This document shows, in pieces, positions 11,019 through 22,344 of a stretch of 64,000 nt of DNA (position 1 is its first letter; the number at the start of each line of letters is the position of its first letter). The stretch lies in assembly GCA_011037195.1 (NCBI GenBank), contig JAAEAF010000127.1:123498-187497 (forward strand). The letters run 5' to 3'. Position numbers and translations under genes: made by a program. The notes under the pieces were generated by a model that was given only the letters and a program-made list of their open reading frames with translations, searched no databases and was not told the DNA's origin. The stretch is from Triatoma infestans (taxonomy: Eukaryota; Arthropoda; Insecta; Hemiptera; Reduviidae).

Positions 11019-11295
11019 CAGTTGTTGTGGTGGTTGGTTCCGCAGAGCTGGAAAGCATCAGAGACATTTCCGTGGTAGCCTGCTTCATTTTGAGGTCATC
11101 GACCGGTTTCGGGCGTTCGCCCATCTTCAGGATGCGTTTTTCAGACAGTGTGACAACACAGACTTGCACAGAGCAAACTTAGTTTTTCACACTAACTGAT
11201 TTACCTGTATTTTAAAACTAAACTGTATTTTAAAACCGGTCGATGACCACAAAATGAAGCAAGCTACCACGGAAAATGTCTCTGATTCTAAACAG
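11019..11295. repeat. Foldback family A repeat, right arm partly deleted
   Basis: The left arm starts GTTGTTGTGGTGGTTGGTTC and continues through 'GAAAGCATCAGAGACATTTCC'. The right arm returns as 'AAACCGGTCGATGACCAC' and 'GGAAAATGTCTCTGATTC' near 11233-11290. The part of the right arm that would hold the second ribozyme-like core has been lost around 11200-11233. Confidence 0.75.
11097..11134 (-). ncRNA. Hammerhead-ribozyme-like motif (family A)
   Basis: Read on the minus strand: stem I CATC (11134-11131); CTGAAGA (11130-11124); one extra T; stem II GGGC, loop GAAC, GCCC (11122-11111); GAAA (11110-11107); then CCGGTC, in which ACCGGT is the minimal palindromic stem III and GTC the predicted site; then GATG (11100-11097) closing stem I with CATC. 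All three helices and all canonical core boxes are present. The only departure is the extra T after CTGAAGA. Confidence 0.7.
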
Positions 11296-11363
11296 TTTTC
11301 ATTGGAAATACTTGTTTTTGAATTTTATCGAAAACGGCTTCAACCATTTTCTTCAATATGTGA

Positions 11364-11590
11364 GTGGGTCCGCAATGCTGGATAACAACTGGTATTTTAT
11401 CCGTCGTAGCATGCATATTTATCTGTTCCCGATCGATTTCGGATTTTCGTCCATCGTCAGAGCAAATTCATTGCAAGTTCGTGTAGAGAGTTCACTTCAA
11501 CGTAATGTTTCTGTTACACTCACACAAAATAATATGCATGCTATGACGGATAAAATACCAGATGTTATCCAGCATTGCGGACCCATCCAC
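11364..11590. repeat. Foldback family B repeat, complete
   Basis: Left end GTGGGTCCGCAATGCTGGAT and right end its reverse complement (ATCCAGCATTGCGGACCCA). The arms also share 'ATTTTATCCGTC' and its complement 'GACGGATAAAAT', with GCATGCAT near each. The interior holds a ribozyme-like module and a 'GTTCGTGTAGAGAGTTCACT' segment shared by other family B copies. Confidence 0.85.
11425..11469 (-). ncRNA. Hammerhead-like motif (family B) with compensated stem III
   Basis: Minus strand: CTGACGA (11460-11454), extra T, stem II GGA…TCC (11452-11441), GAAA (11440-11437), then TCGATC. Stem III is ATCGAT rather than ACCGGT, a paired C-G to T-A change. Stem I is imperfect in this copy. Confidence 0.5.
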
Positions 11591-11754
11591 ATGTTTAAAC
11601 ATGAATTAATGTTTGAAATATTTTGAGGTTCAACTTTACAAATTTAGCAAAATTTATTTATTTATTTAAAGATTTTAAAGTAAGAACTGATTATTACAGC
11701 TAATTACTGCCTGAATGGGACATAAGGTTTGTTCCAATAAGGAGTTACAACCAA

Positions 11755-11895
11755 CAAGTGTGAGTGTAACAGAAACATTACGTTAAAGTGAATTCTCTAC
11801 ACGAACTTGGTGAATTTGCTCTGACGATGGATGAAAATCCGAAACCGGTCAAGAACAATACAAATATGCATGCTACGACGGATAAAATATCAGAC
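11755..11895. repeat. Foldback family B repeat, one arm
   Basis: Reads 'GTGTGAGTGTAACAGAAAC', 'CTCTACACGAACTTGGTGAA', the ribozyme-like module and 'ATGCATGCTACGACGGATAA', the reverse complement of the left part of the copy at 11364-11590. Confidence 0.8.
11814..11860 (+). ncRNA. Hammerhead-ribozyme-like motif (family B)
   Basis: CTGACGA (11821-11827), extra T, stem II GGATGAAAATCC (11829-11840), GAAA (11841-11844), CCGGTC (11845-11850) giving palindromic ACCGGT and a GTC site. Stem I is weak here: in related copies the 3' strand reads AGGAACAAA, and CT/AG plus TTTG/CAAA would pair around a bulge; this copy has AAGAACAAT. Confidence 0.5.
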
Positions 11896-13424
11896 ATTTT
11901 CTTTAAACTTGCAATGCTCATTGCACAGTTTGTAGATTGTTGCAGGGGATTATTGCACTGCGACCTGAAAGATCATTGCACAGATATAAACCTATTATTT
12001 TTCCCAAAACGGTTGTTTTTAGATAGTTTTGCGGAATTTGTGGGGTTAAATTCAAATATATGGGGGGTTGGTTACGCTATTGGCGCGCTCTTCACTTCCC
12101 TATACCTGCTTGGGATAGTAAGTTGATATTTGCCCCCCCCCCCATATTTGTTAGGATAAATATGTAAATTTTGAGTTGAAAGAATATTTGTCATATATAT
12201 ATATGTGTGTATATATATATAATTACGTTAATTATATTTAACAAGACAAATTCGTTTGAGTGTTTCACACCAGATTTTGTTTTATTTTAGACTCCGGGGA
12301 TCTTAGCTCATCTATCCTCATACATTATCTCCTACAATGAAATAAGAGAAGTCAAATTTTATCTCTAAAATCAGGACATCATAGGATATTTCAATTTTTA
12401 CAAAACCAAAACATTGTTTTCTAGTCAGGAATCGATTTCAAAATGTTGCCAAATTTCTAATAATACGTATAAAAGAGCAAGAAACTGTGTTAGTAATTTA
12501 GTAATGACATAGCAGTAATTTCTGGAAATATTACCATTAAAGTTAGTAATATTAGTTTTTAATAACTTAGCCGACCACCAGGAGGAGGTCTTCTGTAATA
12601 ACCGGAGCCAAAAGGCTGAACTAAGTGGAGATCCCTGAGTGTTGCAATACAAGAACTGAATTACTAGAAAGAAGCAGGATCAGAGAACTAGTGAGACTCC
12701 CTCCTCGACCGGCGCACCAAGGTGGGGTATCACTTCTTAACGTCCCCCAACTTTCTCCTTAGTTCATAAAGAGTGAAGGAAACAAACTGGAGATAGTTGT
12801 ACCAGTAACAAGCCACAAGTAAGTACCAGTGTTCCTATCTTTACAGGGTGCTTTCTTTAGTTTAGTGAACATCTACTTCAGTGAATTCGTGCTTATTTAT
12901 AGATTTATTTTGTATTTGTTTCTTTTACATAATTTGTTTGATTTAATACGATGCTGCTAACATACTACCTGCTTACTGAGGTCCTGCCTTAATCATGCCC
13001 GTCTGAGACAGTGGCACATGTTCACTTAGCTCATTAACATAAACATTGTAGGTAATTTGCAATTCACTATACTTCCTAACAGTTCAGAAAATCCCATCAT
13101 CAGCTAGTAACAATAACATTTAATTTACTGTACTAGTAGTAACCTTTAGTTACTATTTCTAATTAAATACCTCAATGCAATTGTATTAAACCGGCGATGT
13201 GTTACTGTATCTTAACCAAGTCCAGTTCTGCCATCCTAATTCTAACAACCAACTACATCTAAATAAAAAACAGTACAGCCCAGAAGTTCTGTCACTTTGT
13301 TTAAATTTTCAGTGAATATCAAGTAGCCCTGGCCAAAAAGCCGTCCCCTTCCTAGTAATTCCTAAATTGAATTTTACTGCAATATCAATAAAATATCAAA
13401 TAAAATTTGAAGCTTGTAACAGTT
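11896..13424. other. Unannotated DNA with a HINE 3' end
   Basis: A lone HINE terminus (GAGTGTTTCACACCAGATTT) is at about 12257. A C-run (about 12135-12143) and TA/TG microsatellites (about 12197-12221) are present. 'TTGGCGCGCTCTTCA' at about 12080 recurs at about 32090, an additional repeat. No exon was recognised. Confidence 0.5.
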
Positions 13425-13830
13425 GTAGTTTTGCACCAAGTTTAAAGAAAATAGCTTTTGGGGAAATAGGCAAAAAGCCGTTTTTGGGAAAATTAGGCAA
13501 AAACAGAAAACTCATTCAGTAAAGATATACTTCTGGTGGACCGCTTTTGTCCCCCCCCCCGGCACCCCGTAAACGAAATATCACTTTTGAAATTTCTGAG
13601 ATTTTCCGTTTTTTTTTTTAAATATGCTGATATATGCTGACTACAAAACACAAACACGCGCATAAAAACCATTTCTAAATACTACTGTTTCGTGCTCCTG
13701 CAGTCCCAAAGTAGTATTTCCGATGAAAAACTTGATTGCAAAAAGTTAAGGATCACATTTAGTTCTCACAGCGCCGTGAGAAATTAGAAAGCATTCGCAT
13801 GAGTTTCTCTTATTGCAGTTATACAATTAG
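13425..13830 (-). mobile_element. HINE-like fragment
   Basis: Family phrases 'CAAGTTTAAAGAAAATAG', 'CATTCAGTAAAG' and 'AAAACCATTTCTAAATACTA', then a degenerate 5' end. A C-run at about 13550 replaces part of the module. Confidence 0.6.
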
Positions 13831-15714
13831 AAAATTGACCAATTTCACGAATTTAATTTGATTACTTTACTTGTAGAAGACAGGGTCCAGACACTAGACA
13901 TACTTTACAAGCAAACTTAACATGGCTGCTTTACCACTACCTTTCAAAAATGAATTTCCCTCTATAAAGAAATCAAATAAAAGTGATGAGTAATATAATA
14001 TGTGGATAGCAGGAGTGTTGAGTTTCTAATTGTTTCCCTATACCCTTGAAAACGGTTGAATCGATTTTCTTTAAGTTTGGAAAATCAGTGCTGGTTTCAC
14101 TTCCGTTCCAGCTGAAGCAAGATGTGCTGCAATAAAATGTAGCCAGGGCCGGCTCGGAAGCTGCTCCAAAATGAATATATATTCAAAATGTTAATTTAAA
14201 TTAAAATAATACTTTTCATAGTTATATCCCCCTAATTTATCGATACAATAATTATTATTATTTAACTAACTAATGAAATTAGAAAAGAAAAGAAACGCAG
14301 AAGAAGAAAAACATTTTAAATGATGATAATGAGTTACATACATGTATATGCAACGAAATGAACCACACAATAATAAAGTTCAAAGATCAAAAAAAGAAAA
14401 ACGCCATGTTCAGGAGGATTTTAGTTTGATTTTAGTTCTTGTTAGTTAAAACTTGATAAATTCTTTTTTGGTTTAAAAAGAACTCTTAAAGCCCAGTAGG
14501 TTAGATCATAGTACAGCTCACTCTTAGAAAAGAATATTCTGGGCAGGGGCAAGGCTATATTTTCCTCAAAAGTGCTATTTCAACTTATTATACAATTCTA
14601 TCATCTGAATAATATTAATTAGAATCAGATATGTTGTCAAAATTCTGAGTTTGAAGAAAATCGGTTGACCGGAAGTGCGTTTTTTAAAATAGACAGTGGA
14701 TGAATTACTTGAAATTTTCTAAGCAATGCAACTTAGTTAATAACCTGTATCGATACAACCTCATTTCTAACCACTGAAAGATATAATCGATATTAAAATT
14801 ATATAGAAACAATCAATCGAATAGGTAATTAGTAATTTTTGTATTGGTAACATTGAATACTGTATGGCCAGTGAGATGGACAGATGAGTAGTTCAGTTAC
14901 AGGAAATATTCTGAATCAGATGAGATTGCACTGACTGTCACAAGCTCTCGTTGCAACACTCTTGCTTTCACTTTCTGAACACCTCCGTTTTTTCTTCATT
15001 AAATATCACTTTCTCTCCTACTTCCCTTACTATTTAATAATTTATTTAAAAGATTAGATAGAGGAATATTTAATATGTGACGCATAGTCAAACATTTTTA
15101 ACTGAACTTCTTAACATTATTTGCTAGTAAAGTAGTTCTATGTAATGACAAGTTATGTTGTAAGTTGTTTCTAGTTTCTGTTTTAAATGAATCAAAGCAA
15201 ATTACTACCTGGTCGAAGAAGTGTTACAGGCGACCTCTCCATATGGATCAGCGAGGGAGCATTTTGTTGCCTCCTTAATAAGTGTTAAGTTTCGTTTCAA
15301 GTACATGATGCATTCTTTGTATCGTCACACAGTCCTATAGTATCAGATAAGTCGAAAAATTCATTTCTATGAAATAATTTATATAATTATTTCATTCGAT
15401 TTTATTTATATAAATATTTCTTCATTCGTAAAAACTTTCCCTTTTTGGGTGGGGGGGGGAGAGGTATCCTAATAACTCCAGCTGTAGGAAATTCCTTTTC
15501 GAAATCAATTCTGAGCTTTGGTTTCTAGTATACTTCAAAATTCCCCTTCAGATCTACAGCTATTGAGATCAATCTGCAATTCTTTAATTATCCTGTTATT
15601 TTTGTAATCTCAGATTCGGTTATTTTCATTAACAACTTGTCTGCGATAACGAGAAATTTAGCAATCATATCAACATTTTAAGATTTTGTTTTCACCTAGT
15701 CCAGAGAATCTAAT
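13831..15714. other. Unannotated DNA with HINE scraps
   Basis: A + sense HINE piece spans about 14525-14700 ('ATCGGTTGACCGGAAGTGCG' near its end), and a short one lies at about 14045-14080. The rest is AT-rich with no supported feature; the G-run at about 15451 is simple sequence. Confidence 0.5.
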
Positions 15715-16095
15715 TTCCCGGCAAAATGTTTCAAATAAAAGTGACAGATGTATAATACTTGGAACTAAGTACACTCCAAATTTAAAGAAAATCGCTGTTG
15801 GCGCTGTTTATGATAAGATCACAAAAAACTGAAAAAGCCCGTCTAGTAAGATGATGCCTTTTAACTAAAACCTTTAGTAGCAGAAGCGACTGTGGCATTT
15901 AAATGGAATATTAAGTTTGGGCTTCCAATACATTTTTCATTTTTGAGATATTTTGTCCATACACACACAAATTACACCCACACACATATATATGAAGAAC
16001 ATTTCGTTCTCATGTCACGGGACAAAACAAGCACTTCCGGTACAAACTCAATTTTTTGAAAATTCAGCTGCAATAAGAGAAATTAAGAATAAAAC
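15715..16095 (-). mobile_element. HINE-like fragment
   Basis: From 'AATGTTTCAAATAAAAGTG' through 'TTTAAAGAAAATCGC' and a CA-rich tract (about 15960-15985) to a decayed 5' end 'GCAATAAGAGAAATTAAG' near 16070. Confidence 0.65.
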
Positions 16096-16839
16096 AATTT
16101 GCTAATAATTTTTCAATTTTCTCCAGAAAAATCCAAAAACCCAAAACTTTGCGTCCCTGCTTTTACAGCCATTCTCCTTGATCCTGCACTCTGTGAGACT
16201 AGTATTCAGCCTATTACGTAGCCCCCTCCCCCCCAAATCAATGTTTTTTAATATTTGTCATATGCATCCAATTAATTTGATATTTCTGAACTTTTTATTG
16301 TTTTACTGGCCAGGATTGTTTACTGTGGAGAGTTCGTTTATTCCTTATAGTTACACAACATGAACTGAGTTAAACAGCATTATTTGGAAGACATAAACAT
16401 GTGGGTCGAAGACAATTTCATCAATTAATAAATAATGTCAACGGCATTTAAATAAATGGGAAGCGAAAGTTTGCTGTTTTTTGTTTTGATTTGGTTGCGT
16501 AAACCAGTTTTCTTTATATCAGGCGATTGAGTAGGCGTAATTATGTGTTCTGTTTTCATAGAAACAAAGGAAGTTTATTAATGTTCAGCTGCCAATCATC
16601 TGGTTAGAATTTTTGTGTTTCTATGTGTTTACACAAATACTACGTATTACAAACATGTATCTTTTGGAATGTTGACGAGAGAAAGCACAAAAGATTGGAA
16701 AACTGTGAGTAAAGTTGCACTTGTAGTTAATCGATGTTCTTTTAACATGGTGTTATAAAAACGAATTTCATTCACCTAGGTATTATTTGGTTAAAAGAGC
16801 GACAAGTTGGGCAGAACATTGCAGAGGCAGCTTTAACGT
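16096..16839. other. Unannotated DNA
   Basis: No supported gene or element. Confidence 0.4.
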
Positions 16840-16960
16840 TTAAGCTTTCCCCCCAAATTCTCAAAAATCAATATTGTGAATTATGTCTTGTGTGTGTGTG
16901 TGTGTGTGTGTGTATGGTTAGTATGTAAAGTTTAAAGAAAATCGTGAAAAAGGAAAATGA
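16840..16960 (-). repeat. HINE scrap with (TG)n microsatellite
   Basis: A TG run at about 16889-16913 is followed by 'AAAGTTTAAAGAAAATCGTG', the family middle module. Confidence 0.6.
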
Positions 16961-16979
16961 CAGTTGAGCTTACTCAAGA

Positions 16980-17830
16980 TACCTTGAACCATGTACTCCC
17001 GGTAAAAAGTGATCTTTCTGAAATTTGGCCGTTAGACCAAAAGAAAAAAATCGGCTCATTGTGCACCCTCAGTTTCATCAATCCTGTAATGCTGATAAAC
17101 GTCATGCCAAGGCCAGAGGTATTTTTAATCCTTGGTCGGGTGCTAGTGTTCTCGCCTCGGACCTTAGAAATTGATTTTGTGCAAATATACACATTCACAA
17201 AGAAGGTGAAAAACGGTATTTCACCGCATACTTCCTAGAAAGTGGAACCTCCACAAGACCCATATTGTGTGTGTATTCCAAAAGGAGTCAGTGCCCTTTA
17301 CCTGGCTGTGATCTTCTTTAGCTCATTCTTCTCTCTAGATATCTCCAGTAGAGAGACTGCTTTCTTGCGAGCCAATTCTCAATGGCCTTACATGCAGTTC
17401 TATATGAGATGCCACAGAAAGGTTCAGGATATGTGGTCGTAGGGCCTCGTCTTTTGCTAATCTGTCAACTTCCTCTTTACTTTGAATGGTTCTATGCGCT
17501 GGTATCCAAATTGCCTCAGGCTATTATGGTTCGCCAATGCTTCCAGTTCCTTACGGCATTTCAATACCAATTTTGATCTGGAACAATCCGCATCTAAAAT
17601 GGTCTCTTTCGTGCGGAGAAAAAATAGCCATTCTTTTGTCCATTATACCCTTACCCTTGTGCTGGGCACGCCTAAAATGGCGAAAATTTCAGCCTGAAAG
17701 ACTGATGAGGCTCTTTCAAGAGATTTGTTGATGGCAGTTCCGGGCACTCCTTAAGAAAATGCCAGCCCAAGCATCAGTTCTAATCCTGAAGCCATCTGTA
17801 TAGGCCACGATTTCATTTTTCTTTGTTGAT
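16980..17830 (-). pseudogene. LINE relic: RNase H and C-terminal end
   Basis: Translating the minus strand in shifting frames gives 'VAYTDGF' near 17805, the first catalytic block of the RNase H domain of LINE ORF2, then 'VFQAEIFAIL' near 17680 and 'SKLVLKCRKELEALANHN' near 17570. Toward 17000-17200 comes a degraded tail with an 'HLLCECVYLH'-like block, the usual LINE C-terminal zinc-knuckle region. Many stops and frameshifts; the reverse transcriptase is missing. Confidence 0.65.
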
Positions 17831-18539
17831 CTATCTGTGTGGGGTAGTTAAGGTTCATATCCGTTAATGCCACTTTAAAATTAAATTCAAGATATGGCGA
17901 GCAAGAGAAAGTAAGAATTGAACGTGGAATAACTCAAAGATAAATTGGTAATTTTGTTTACATAAATAGTTAGAAACAAACAAAATAATGGTTTAATTGA
18001 ATTAAATTATAAGGCATTCACACTGATTGAATAAGTAAAGACAGTTGTGACTTTTAACCGGCCAACTAATGTTAAATAAGCGCTAGTTATGCGGTGAAGC
18101 GAGCCTCATTGTTCCGTATCCGTAGCTGTGTTGTTCCGGACATGCTCGGTCGGAAGAACCTTGACTCGCATAATGTGAAGCATTGCAACTATAGCAGCCG
18201 TGTCCAAACCTGTTCCCACCAGACGGCCACACTTGGAAGAAAGTGAAAGTGCCCACTCTCCTGCGTCCTACGTACGATATTTTCAGTCCACACATCACTG
18301 ATCAGTGAAAGTCACAGTTTATTTACTTTTTATGGTTATTATAAAAACCTTCATGTCCCAACTTCTGTGAATTTTTAGAGAAATTATTATTATAAACACA
18401 TAATTACCCCACACTTCAAATTTTACTTCATTAAGGAGCCTGCCGCGCTTTGGCAACTTTTAGTAAGGCGATTATACATTATAGTTTAATCATAACAGTT
18501 CACTCTTCATCTCTGGTAGGCAAGCAATGGAATAGCTAA
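17831..18539. other. Unannotated, with a GC-richer island
   Basis: About 18060-18300 is clearly richer in G+C than its surroundings, with several CpGs. It could be a non-coding first exon or promoter of the downstream gene, or an unrecognised repeat. No splice donor was singled out. Confidence 0.25.
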
Positions 18540-18915
18540 ATAGTGACGATTTTCTTCAAACTTGGGATTCTAGCAAAATATTTATTGTTCACAGCTGGTT
18601 GGTGCTGTATACTACCACAACCCCCCCAAAAATCAATTTTCCTGGAAAAATGTTACAAATAAAAGTGATAGGCGTCTAGTTGGTAAACAATGTTCAAAGA
18701 AAATAGCTGTATCTGTATTGAGGAAATTTGGGGAAAAGAAAACATTCAATAAGTTGACGTAATTCATCTGCAATTTTTCTTTTTAGCGATATTTTGTCCA
18801 CACAGATATAAATAGACGGAGGCTAAAGCATTATTTGTTATTCATGTGATCCGAAACGCGAACTTCCGGAGGAAATTCAAATTTGAACATTTGATGTAAG
18901 AGAAAGTAAAAAATT
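18540..18915 (-). mobile_element. HINE-like fragment
   Basis: Module phrases 'TGTTACAAATAAAAGTGATA', 'TTCAAAGAAAATAGC' and 'GCGAACTTCCGG', ending with the subterminal GTAAGAGAAAGTAAAAAA near 18895-18913. Confidence 0.7.
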
Positions 18916-20292
18916 TATCAGAGCTGCTGGTAGTGCTGTTGTTTGTTATAAAACTGAACTTATGGTAGACGCGGTGATAGTAATATAACGTTTAATATAA
19001 TAAATACTAATTATAATGTTTAATATAACATTACGTCACATTTTATACGATGCTATATAGTGCACATTTTTGATGTATCAAGCCTACGTCAACATGTCTT
19101 ACTTTAACAGCACAACTTACACCATCTACATGAAAAAACAACTCTCTACAAACAATGGAACAATAAACAATGCCAGATCATTAAAATAAGGAGCCAATAG
19201 TTAAAATAAGGGAAAAACATCCGTACAGAAAATAGTATTTTACAGATAAAAAGGCTTTTTTTTTGTCTATTACTTGGGCATTAAAACTAGAATCTGAGAT
19301 ATTATCTAATGGGATTTGGAAAATTGTTTGATTAAGTTTCATTGTTCGATTGTGTGGGCAAAATAATTGGAGCAGGATACTGCATGCACATGAACCGGGG
19401 GAGAGAAAGAATTGCTGTCAGTCATTCCGTCTGCAGTCAAGGTCAAGGAAAGTGATCATCACTCTCGCGTGACTTCCAGTGCATAACTACAGTAATGATG
19501 GTGTGACTACTGCTCTGTAATTATTATCTCACTTCAACCTAAACATTCTCCTTATTAACTAATCATTGTTTTATTTTTCTCTTTAAAGAGAAATAAATCT
19601 AAAATAGTTTAAAAAAGAATGTTACTTGTAGTTTAGATTAGATTGGACTAGGAAGGGGACTCCAACCCAGACACCGCAGCCAGCTTCTTGAGGCTTGTAT
19701 GAGAATGTTACTTGTAAATATTGTGAGGTTAACAAATGAAGGAATTTAAATGATTGTTCAATATTTAATTCGATTATGTAAAAAGAATCATCGACGTTCG
19801 GTTAGAAAAGTAAAAAAACTTAATAAATAAGTAAATTTGCCAATGTTCGACAAATATAATTGTTTTGTTGAAGGCAGAAACAAATTTTTCAATAAATTAA
19901 AGATAAAATGTTTCAAAGACAAAAACTAATAGCATTCATACATACGACACAAAATAAAAAGTAAATGACTAGAGCAAACCTTCGAGTAGGTAGCTGCAAA
20001 TTTATTTTTTAAGTATATATTTTACCTTCAATTTCTTGTAAATATTTGTATGCCTAAACAAGACAATACAAGCAAAAAAGACAATATATTTGTCAGAATG
20101 TTGACAAATTTCTAGATTGATTATAATTACGACATTTTTCTGACAGTAACACAGCAATTCTAAGACTGATCAAGCTCTTTCTTTCACAGCCAAATAGATT
20201 TTATTAAGAGAGATCTCCTCCATTTGTTTTTTGAATTTCCTAAGTATAAACAAAAAAAATCCAACGAATCATCAGTCTATATCAACAAAAAA
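18916..20292. other. Unannotated DNA
   Basis: AT-rich; no exon, RNA gene or element terminus recognised. Confidence 0.4.
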
Positions 20293-21450
20293 ATCCGGTG
20301 TGAATCACTCACACGACTTTCTCGCACTGTGGAATGGCAAATTTTCTTCACTCTCTTATAATTCTTAGAACGGTCGCTGTTGTTATGGAGAAAATCACAA
20401 ACCTATTTAGTAAATACGCACTTCCGGTCAACCGATTTCCTTCAAACTGGAAATATTGCCAACTTATATCATTCTAATAAATATTATTCAATTGACAGAA
20501 TTGTATAGCACATTGTTGAACTAAAATAGCACTTTAGATGAAACCATAACTCCAGCTCTCCCCGAACAGTACCTTTAAATGAATTTTCCCGGAGAAATGT
20601 TTCACATAAACGTTGTAGCTCTCGGCATGTGTAATTGATATATCAAGTTTAAAGAAAATCGTTTGAGGCGCTTTTGAGAAAACCACAAAAACTGACAAAA
20701 ACCATTCAGTAAAGTAGTACTTCCGGTTGATGGATTTTGCCCGAAATTTTCGTGTCTGATGCGGTGGTACTACCTAAATGGAATACCAAGTTTGAGCTTT
20801 TGATATATTTTTTCCACAGATTCTAGTGGCTGGCATGTCTCGCGAGGAACCTAGTGGCTGGCATGTCTCGGAGGATCCTAGTGGCTGGCATGTCTCGTGA
20901 GGATCCTAGTGGCTGGCATGTCTCGCGAGGATCCTAGTGGCTCGCATGTCTCGCGAGGATCCTAGTGGCTCGCATGTCTCGCGAGGATTCTAGTGGCTGG
21001 CATGTCTTGCTTCCACATTTTCCTGAGAAAATTCATTCAAGGTGGTTTTTGGGGAAGGGGTGCGGCTCATGTTTTTCTCTAAAGTGCTATTTTAGTTTAG
21101 GTTACGATTCTTCATCTATACAAAATTAATTAGAATTAAATGTGTTGTCAAAATTGGAAGTTGAAGAAAATCTGTTGACCGGAAGTGCGTATTTTCTGAA
21201 CAGTTTTCCTGCGATTTTCTCCATGAAAACACCGGCTGGTTTCATTAAATGTGTCACACTAACTATACATAGAGAGACCTACTTTTGATTAAAACTATTT
21301 CCCGAGTAAGTTCACAGAGGGATATTTCGAGTGGTGGAGGGAGGGATGCTTCCCTCAAAAAAGTCTTTTTATTAAGTTTAGATTGTGTGTAAATTGCATT
21401 AAGATAAATTCGATTAAGTGTTTCATTCCAGATTTTTGTCAATATTCAAA
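20293..21450. mobile_element. Two opposed HINE-like copies flanking a tandem array
   Basis: 20293-20825 is a minus-sense copy starting at the 3' hairpin end (TCCGGTGTGAATCACTCACA). 21011-21450 is a plus-sense partial copy ending in a degraded 'AGTGTTTCATTCCAGATTTT'. The 28-bp array at 20822-21010 lies exactly between them. Confidence 0.7.
20822..21010. repeat. 28-bp tandem repeat, about 6.7 copies
   Basis: The unit is CCTAGTGGCTGGCATGTC followed by TCGCGAGGAT. Copies differ by a few substitutions (GGCTGG/GGCTCG, CGCGAGG/CGTGAGG) and one 1-bp deletion. The unit holds the palindromic core TCTCGCGA. It has no match elsewhere in the window. Confidence 0.95.
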
Positions 21451-21991
21451 TGGAAAGCTAAGGGTACTAGCTTTAGCAAAATACTTTATATCCACTGAAA
21501 TGTGCTTCGAAACAACTATACTAGCGACTGTAGATGGTTAAACTTCGAAAAATGTGCCAACGTCATCTTAAGCATGCGACCAGCTAACGTGCTACGTACA
21601 GCTGTTCAATTTACATAAAATGACGAATAGTGAAAGTAAATTATACCGAAAACCACTATTACATATAAAGACATAAATAAATAACTCCTCAAGTCTGGTA
21701 GAACGAAACTTCCTGGATCAAAAAAAAAAAAAAATAAAATAAAATAAGTAAATGCAAAATTAACAAATTCAGAAAAATAATTAGCTATGAAACCTACCCA
21801 ATTTTCTCTTTATATTTTTCTTACGCAACTGGAAACAAGAAGAGAGGAAAGTAAAAGTTCGGTATACAGTGATATTATACAATGTGATGTGTGAGGGAAT
21901 AGGTAGGCGAGGCACAGCTGCGACCGTGGGCGACTCGCTTTCCTTTTGGGATTGTTTTCTTTCTCATATAATAACAAGCAACTTGTTCACA

Positions 21992-22022
<31 letters not shown>

Positions 22023-22344
22023 AAACTGGAAGCGCTTTCTCCAGATTTTAGGGATTTCCCTGTAATTTTCTAGCGCCGGCTGCTCTCACTTGGAAGATTT
22101 ATTGTTAATGCAGTGCGTAATTAAAAAATCTGTAATGAAATACTCACACGACACAAGCGCAGGTTTGCTGTATTGGTTATGAGCATGGACTTGTAACTGG
22201 GAGTTGCCCAGTTTGAGTCCTTATATAACTGTAAATTCTATTTAAAAAATGTTAATGGTAGTTGCTTACGCCCCCCCGTACACGACAGCTAATTTGGTAG
22301 TTGGATCTTAAACCCGCCTGAAAAAATAGGCATTACTTCACTTT
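21451..22344. other. Unannotated DNA with CA repeat
   Basis: (CA)n at about 21992-22018 and an A-run at 21720-21734. A lone 'ATACTCACACGAC' at 22140 is a HINE terminus scrap. No gene supported. Confidence 0.5.

Noticed and set aside
10894..11182. Open frames of 91-105 codons on both strands
   Set aside because: They span a HINE end and foldback A arm; the palindromic repeat explains the open frames.
16957..17731. Several overlapping + strand frames
   Set aside because: They are the antisense of the decayed minus-strand LINE RNase H region.
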